The notes under the pieces were generated by a model. It was given only the letters and a program-made list of their open reading frames with translations, did no database searches and was not told the DNA's origin. A program made the translations under genes and the position numbers. Below are positions 57,723 through 64,000 of a stretch of DNA of 64,000 nt, one piece after another (within the stretch, counting starts at the first letter, position 1; the number at the start of each line of letters is the position of its first letter). Location of the stretch: positions 66,427,001-66,491,000 of the forward strand of contig NC_088918.1 in NCBI RefSeq assembly GCF_963576675.1, in the 5' to 3' direction. The stretch is from Euphorbia lathyris (Eukaryota > Streptophyta > Magnoliopsida > Malpighiales > Euphorbiaceae).

Positions 57723-59757
57723 TCAATCCTTGGTGCAGTGCGCATCCGTACCATGCTGAGTGCAATGATTATAACCCACACTTTGAAGAAAATTACGAAT
57801 TTCTTTTGCACTGCTGTTGCTTGCTTGTAATAGCCGTTCATCTTCCTCGTATATCACGTATGGAGCTTCACCCTTCTTTCTTGACAGTAACTTCGATGCT
57901 CCTCTCAACACATGATATTCCCAGCCCTGAACATCAATTTTGAGCAGAACCACTGATTCCGTGTCTGGAATAAGTTCATCAAGAGGAATAGTCCTTACTT
58001 CAACTGCTATTTCTTTATTGGACTTGAATGCCAGCTTTGCACCAGTTGCTGAAACAGCACTATTGTCAAGCCTCCCAACAAGCTAATGCACAAAAACATG
58101 AATTTTGTTGGTTACTACAGGACTAAAAATAAATTTGCAATATACAAACATATAAAGTCTCTGAAAAGGAGATCAAATATCAAAATACAAGGATCAGAAA
58201 TTCAGAACTCACATGATCTTCAACTAACAAAACCGAAGTTCTAATCTGAATGGAAGATCAACATTCCAAATCTTTTGATATTGAAGTATCGAGTACCAGT
58301 AGAAAAACAGAGTTTATTTTTTATTCAAGAATTTCACTTCACAACCATATAATTTTGGTAGAATTCAAGTGGTGATCAACCACTTTGGAGGATGGAGAAG
58401 TTAACAGCACTCCTTATCCCCAACATATCTTTGCCCCAAAATCCGAACCCCCAATCCTTCGACAAGTAAAGGTTGCTCGGGCCACCTTGCTACCACTATA
58501 CTGGTAGTCTCTCAACCATATGAAGGATGAAGCCTTATTGGACTTTCTACTACTATCAACAATATCTAACACATTCACTACTCTGAGTTATCTATCAAAG
58601 AACCACCGAACCCAAAAGCTCAAGCTGATACGAAACGTCTCTGAAGTGTGCCTAAACTTAAAAGCTGATAAGAAATGTTAAATGTTACAAGGATAGTTTA
58701 TTGTTGTTACTATTTCTTAACATTATACAAAGTTAGCAGCTGATCCAATCTTATAATTCTTTTAGCATTCAGAACCAGTGACTTAAACTGGGAAAGAATA
58801 TACATCAAACAATCATCAATGGAGACTAGGCAAAACCCCATAAAAAAAACATGAGCATTATTTTAAACATCTTCCATTGCTGACGAAAAGTAACTATGAC
58901 AGGGAATAAAAACTGGTTCAGCATTTGATATTTAGTGATACAGACAGGCAGGGGAAAGATCCCTAACACCCATTTTCCAGATTATCTTATACATCAAAAG
59001 CAATGAACAATAAAATGCAGCAAACAAGTGCAAACTAGCAGAACTCACTATAAAAAAATGTTAGAAATAGCATATTTCAAATAATTTGATTAAAAACCAA
59101 ATTCAATAAGTTGAATTAAACAATTACCTTATAAAAAGTGATATTCCCAATATGATCAGAAACAGCGGCTTCAAAAACTGTAACCAAGTCTGCAACTCTA
59201 TTAAACCAAATCCCATCACAAATCCTCTGCAAGTTCTCAAAAACTGGTTCAAAAGCCAACACTTTAAACCCCATTACAGCCGCAGCAAAACTTGCCATTC
59301 CTACATTAGCACCCACATCGACCACCAAACCGTTTCTGTCCTTCCTACCTTCTAATAATCCCTGAATTGTCGCCGAGATATCCGGCTTCCTAAAGGGCTT
59401 TCCTTTAATCAGCCTCACAATGTTCTTGTGGGGTTTATCGGGCAGGGACCCAAAATCAGCGAGGGAGAACAGAAATGGATACTTGATGTTTTCAACTATG
59501 TTGGCAATTACAGGATGGGCTTGCGGAGATTTTAAGCAATTGAAGGGAGGGATTGGATAATTCGAGGTGTCTGTGGGGATCAAAGATCTTGAGATAGAGA
59601 GTGAGAGGTTGGGTATTGACGTTGACCGGCGGGAGGAGGAGGAGGAGAAGAAGAAAAAGAAGAAGATTAGAATAAGAGATAGAATGAAAAGAAAGAATAT
59701 GGATTTGGGAGAGAGTAGTTTGGGGTGTTTATTTTCTCTTTTCCAGGCATTTGCCAT
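57723..59757 (-). CDS. FkbM-family SAM-dependent methyltransferase, type II membrane protein, 329 aa, 2 exons
   Basis: Exon 1 is 59757-59128 and exon 2 is 58082-57723, joined at AAG|GTAATTG and GCATTAG|CTTG, phase 0. A basic head is followed by a membrane anchor at residues 19-37 (SIFFLFILSLILIFFFFFF) and a Ser-rich stem, the layout of a Golgi or ER type II protein. The FkbM methyltransferase domain starts with SAM motif VDVGANVG (146-153), then AFEP (168-171), and ends with KIDVQGWE (258-265) and an EED segment. FkbM enzymes O-methylate sugars or small molecules; the plant substrate is not known. The start ATG has no better upstream alternative. The length is normal for plant members. Confidence 0.88.
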
Positions 59758-62448
59758 GGAAATTTTAGAGTTTTCCAGGAAATATAGCAGTCTGAAATGT
59801 AAAGTTTGGAGCTTTCCGACGAAAATCGTGGGGTTTTCCCGGAAAATTTAGATGGGATCTGAAGAAGAAGCACTCTATTTACGTTAGTTAGCACACTGCA
59901 GCTTCCACTAATTTCAAAAAGTTTCCAAAAATTGTAACCGAAAAAAGAAAAAAAAAAAAAAAAAGTTTCCAAGATTTACTTTAAAAAAATATAATATTTT
60001 ATTTTTTCTATTATATATTTTGCTTTTATTACTATAATCCTATAAATTATTAAATGATAGAATATTTAAATATTTAATTACATTTTTATTAAAAAAATGA
60101 TAAATGATGTATAAAAAAGGGTTTAATATAGCCCTCTCAACTTGCATAAAATGTTCATTAAACCCCTAAACTTGCATAAAATATAATCAATTGATCATTC
60201 AATTGCAAAAAAAAAATAAGTTAAATGCGAAAAATATATTGCACGTGTCTTAGAATGTTCTTACAGAATAGATTAAAAATGAAGTTCTTACTTACTCGAC
60301 TATAAAAACTTATATTTTCTAATGTTAGAATCATATACTCCAAACTTGGTCATTTTACTTTTTTTAAGATGCGTGCAGTACATCTTTCGCATTTAACTTA
60401 CTTTTTTTTTGCAATCGAGTAATCAATTGATTGCATTTTACGCAAGATCAAAGAGCTAACTAAACATTTTATGCAAGTTGAGAGGCTATCGAAATACTTT
60501 GAAAATTCAAGGAGTCAATCAAGATTTTTGAACAAATTCAGATGGCAAATGGTGTATTAAGTCATTCTTGTCTCTACAATACAAAACACTCTTCCAAATA
60601 CCTTTCATCTTACCGACCATTTTCTATCAAAGATGCTTTAAGTGAAACAGAAACAAAAATGTTGACAAGACATGCAGTAATAGCAAGTATGAGTGTTCAA
60701 ATTTAGATGAATTATTATAACTCATTTATGGTTTTGGAGAATTTATTAGAAGCACTCGATTCTCCATGTCAAATGGAAAACCTTCCACATGTGTAACATG
60801 ACTCACACATATTATAATAGGTTATATATGAATTTCATGGTTTAGATGAGTTATAAAAAAAAATTGGATTTATACGGGATGATGAGTTATGATAGGTTAT
60901 GTATGGAATTTCATGGTTTAGATGAGATATAATAACCTATCCAATTAACTCACTTAACTTATTATATTGGTCAAGTAAAGAGCTTTTTTAGAGTAAAGTT
61001 AGAAGTTTGAGCAATTTCAGAAGTTTTGACTAATCAAACCTTTAACAGTGGTGTTTGGTAAAGAGAGGTTTGAAAGAGTTTATTGGATCCAAAGAACTAA
61101 TTTTGAAAAAGCTCATTTTAGGAACTTTTCCGATTAACTTATTGCTCCGTCTTTTTTTAATGACATTTTTACCTCTAATTAATATTCTTTAACCCCCAAA
61201 TAAAATATAACCATAAAATATCAATGTCTTTGTTAGTAAACAGCTAAGTTTTATCAAACAATTTTATAGAATCAACTAATCAAATCAGCTAACCAAAAAG
61301 GTAATCAGATTGAATTGATTAATTAATCATAGAGCATAAATAATATTTTACAGCATTAATAAAGGATTAAAAAGGAAATATATTTCTGAACTCAGATTGA
61401 ATTGAGATAAAAAAAAAAAAAACATTGAAACTAAATATATAAAATAAAAATAGGGTACATTACACGTAAATCTATTGTGCCGATTTCGTCCAATTAATTG
61501 AACGTGTATTTTTTCTCTTATTTCTTTTCAGCTCGAGCTAAAACGACGTTAATTTGTTAATTTGTTAATTTGATATGGGTAGAGGCAAAAGAAATTCTTT
61601 AACCTAACTCATATGGGTGGGTCTATTTTTTCTACTCCAAGAAATTGAAGGATGATTCCGCCATTTTCTATACCTAAAAATTATTCCACATTGAAAACGT
61701 TGAGAACAAAATTTTATTATTTTTTTTTAGATGAATGTAGATATTATCCTTTCATTTTATTTGTTGTTAATGGCATCATATAAAAAATTAACTCAAAATA
61801 AAAAAGAACCAAAGAAACACTTGACATTTTAAAGACTTCAAATTGATATTCGCTCTTTACAAAGACCTAATAGAAGATCTTTCCTTTTGGTTAAGATCAA
61901 GCAACCTGTAACTAAACAAACTTGTCTCATTGGTTCTACATTTCAAAAGACTCTTAGTTTGGTTTTTAAATTAAAATTTGAAAGAGAATTAAAAAATTAA
62001 CTCCCTCAAATCACTAAAAGTCTCTCTATCCTCTATTACTGAGCTCCTAATGCCCCTTTATTCTATTTTTTATTAATAATTTATTATTAAGTAGTCTCTC
62101 TCCTCTCACTATTAACAATACTTAATAAGTTTAATGATAAAAATAATAAATAAATAGTGAATATGGAAAGTATTGTTAGATATGATTTGTTTTAGTCACT
62201 ACTGAAGTTACTATTATTTTTAGCACCAATGTTCACATGCACCTTAGTGACCAAGTGAATTTGATCATTCACTATTAGATATAGACTTATTAAATCTAAG
62301 CTCTGGGATATTTTGAATCTCCACCTTAGGATTTTATTAAGCCTAGATCTAACAATGAATGGTCAAATTCTACATGGTCATTAAGGTGTATGTGATCAGA
62401 ACCGTTATTTTTAGGGAGTGGACTGACCTCTTAGAGATGCTCCTAATT
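59758..62448. other. Intergenic, AT-rich, one MITE, no gene seen
   Basis: Contains the FkbM gene promoter side (59758-59950), a TIR element at 60119-60497 and AT-rich unique sequence. Within 60780-60930 a short block (GGTTATxTATGxAATTTCATGG) occurs twice. Confidence 0.4.
60119..60497. mobile_element. Long-TIR MITE
   Basis: GGGTTTAATATAGCCCTCTC and CAACTTGCATAAAATG on the left are inverted on the right (CATTTTATGCAAGTTGAGAGGCTAT). Further inverted blocks are AATCAATTGAT and AGTTAAATGCGAAA. Non-coding. TSD not clear. Confidence 0.6.
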
Positions 62449-62501
62449 CTGCAAACAACTTCTTAGTTATTCAGAGATGAGTAAATAAGAGTACAAGGCA
62501 A

Positions 62502-62750
62502 GTGGCAATGGAATGGAAACAAAACCCTAAAGTAGCTGAATGGTTAAGATCTTCTACAATCATTGATGAATGCAATTCTAGTGCTAAAACCAACTCTACA
62601 GGAGTAATCTTGTCGAATTGCCTTCCGATTACATTCTTCAGCCGGAGAAGCAGGTTTCAAAGATCACTTTCATCCAAGAAGAAACCACTTGAACCTCACA
62701 ACTACAGCTTCACAAGAGTTCAAAAATTTCAAGGGTTCAGGGTCTTCTAA
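62502..62750 (+). CDS. Doubtful 82-codon open frame, tail-to-tail with the DHHC gene
   Basis: Reads AMEWKQNPKVAEWLRSSTI ... and ends FQGFRVF. The composition (charged, Ser-rich) is protein-like, but no family is recognised. The first half of the frame is also partly kept in the duplicate at 55310-55420 until a stop. It lies only 82 bases beyond the DHHC stop codon, so it may simply be antisense to that gene's 3' UTR. Confidence 0.2.
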   Translation: MAMEWKQNPKVAEWLRSSTIIDECNSSAKTNSTGVILSNCLPITFFSRRSRFQRSLSSKKKPLEPHNYSFTRVQKFQGFRVF

Positions 62751-62832
62751 GCTGGTCTCATTTACAGGTTTCTTCTTAAGCCACTTCAATTTTCAACTCG
62801 CCGATTGATAATCGGATAGAGAAATTTGAAAT

Positions 62833-63933
62833 TTAGTCTTGACTCTTCCTTGCACCAGAACCAGAAGGATGGTTCTCCTCTAAGGCCCCAGGAACAAAAA
62901 CTGGAAGTTGATTTGATGCAGAATCTCTTCTGAATCTAGATTCCCGAGGTAGGTTCAGTCCCAACCGCTGTTGGGCCTCTCTCGAACCTGAACTCCCGCC
63001 TCTCAAGCCATCCCTGGCTGGAGCACTTAAAAGGGGACCGCCGAAGAAAATGGAGTCCCCTGTATACATCAGCTTCTCAGGTTGCTGTGTTGGAATCTTA
63101 GCTGCCGAAGATGAAGACTCTTGTGGTGGAATTATTGGCTTCCTGCCATAACTGCTCATTTCCGCGCTAGGTTTTGGCAATCCTATTTGCATAGTTGATC
63201 TGTTTCTAGCTTCAGAAGCTGATACAGGAACTGATACATACCTGCCAGCATCTTGGTCCCAGACAACTGACGTTCGTTTCACATCTCTCAGAATAGAAGT
63301 AGCTGGAGCTGCAAGAAGCAATGGATCAGAAGTGCCTCCCCTATGCACGACTTTGTCATCGATTCCTGATACAGGTTCCGATAACAGGTTGTTTCCGGCA
63401 GGAATAAGTGCCCTGGAAACCACGGGATGATCAGGAGCAAAGCTGGAGATGGAGGTTGCTGCAGTAAAATGACTTAAACCATGTGTTTGCGGTAGAGGGC
63501 TAAGTGTGACTGACTCGTGAATATGGCTTGGGCTGCTAAAGCTACTAGCACTCTGAGTTCCAATTTCATACTCATCCCTGCTACCCTGACTCGGGGCAAA
63601 AGAGTTTCCCCGCATAGATGATCTCTGCTCATTCTTGATCTCTTTGTTGATGCCCATGTCAGTACTCACACTACTCCTGACACTCATGTTGCCACTAGAG
63701 CTATATTCTTGATCAGGTAAACGGCGGCTATCAACCGGTTTTAGAACTGAGGAAGAAGCCCTGGCCTTGGCTGCTGCTTTTGTAGCCTCAGCAGAATCTA
63801 ACTTGGCAAGTTTCCAAGCACTGATTCGGACAGGCCTCTTGGACAGCTTGTTTCCTCTTTGTGCAACTCCAGCTGCATCTGGATCAACCGTAGATGGGAC
63901 CATTCCAGGCTCTAGGTGCGGGATAACTTCATC
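62833..63933 (-). CDS. DHHC protein S-acyltransferase (PAT19/20 type), last exon, partial
   Basis: The last exon begins at GATGAAGTT after a TTGTTGCATCAG acceptor (63934 onward) and codes for 366 residues to a TGA stop near 62833. Sequence features: [91 protein letters not shown] and [16 protein letters not shown]. These match the cytosolic tail of Arabidopsis PAT19/PAT20-like S-acyltransferases, which palmitoylate membrane proteins. The membrane spans and the DHHC Cys-rich domain lie on earlier exons right of the window. The tail is Ser/Pro-rich and probably disordered. A broken copy lies at 55890-56800. Confidence 0.88.
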   Translation of the reverse strand, partial: DEVIPHLEPGMVPSTVDPDAAGVAQRGNKLSKRPVRISAWKLAKLDSAEATKAAAKARASSSVLKPVDSRRLPDQEYSSSGNMSVRSSVSTDMGINKEIKNEQRSSMRGNSFAPSQGSRDEYEIGTQSASSFSSPSHIHESVTLSPLPQTHGLSHFTAATSISSFAPDHPVVSRALIPAGNNLLSEPVSGIDDKVVHRGGTSDPLLLAAPATSILRDVKRTSVVWDQDAGRYVSVPVSASEARNRSTMQIGLPKPSAEMSSYGRKPIIPPQESSSSAAKIPTQQPEKLMYTGDSIFFGGPLLSAPARDGLRGGSSGSREAQQRLGLNLPRESRFRRDSASNQLPVFVPGALEENHPSGSGARKSQD

Positions 63934-64000
63934 CTGATGCAACAAGTGAAATATGTTTTCAGCAAGTGCAAAAGTCAAAAGCTTGTTCCTGAGTAACTTA

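Overview
This window is nuclear DNA from a eudicot plant. It is AT-rich and intron-rich, with U2-type splice sites, plant-specific proteins and many nested plant transposons. A chloroplast rpoB fragment in nuclear sequence fits the same picture. The rpoB residues look closest to rosids (perhaps Malpighiales), but that is a weak inference. Gene models were built by hand from splice signals and reading frame; exon lengths and phases close exactly for the five genes with complete multi-exon models.

Layout. 1-7.6 kb: the 3' part of a PPR gene, a decayed copy and an intact copy of a two-exon gene for a small membrane protein, several DNA transposons, and a GRF zinc-finger gene with an early stop. 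7.6-15.2 kb (minus): an eight-exon RlmI-like PUA/SAM methyltransferase gene whose introns are packed with transposons. 15.5-21.2 kb: a nearly intact L1-type LINE with an 18-bp target duplication and three nonsense codons in ORF2. 21.2-25.9 kb: MITE-rich spacer carrying pieces copied from neighbouring genes. 25.9-34.3 kb (minus): a complete 19-exon gene for mitochondrial GABA transaminase, with a 2-kb nested transposon in intron 1. 34.3-49.3 kb: a transposon graveyard. It holds long-TIR elements with 9-bp target duplications, a 740-bp direct duplication, and the 3' half of a Ty3/gypsy (Tat-like) element with an antisense ORF, split by a solo LTR. 51.4-54.7 kb (plus): a nine-exon FEY-type short-chain dehydrogenase gene. 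55.3-56.8 kb: a broken copy of a DHHC palmitoyltransferase gene end, with the plastid rpoB piece inside it. 57.7-59.8 kb (minus): a two-exon FkbM-type methyltransferase gene. 62.8-64 kb (minus): the 3' end of the intact DHHC gene, continuing past the window.

The genes do not form an operon or an evident pathway. They are unrelated housekeeping genes: GABA catabolism, RNA methylation, protein palmitoylation, a membrane SDR and a Golgi/ER-type methyltransferase. I found no CRISPR array, no canonical tRNA or rRNA gene, and no convincing new defence or biosynthetic system. The most informative structures are the nested and duplicated repeats, the antisense retroelement ORF, and the segmental copies of gene ends.
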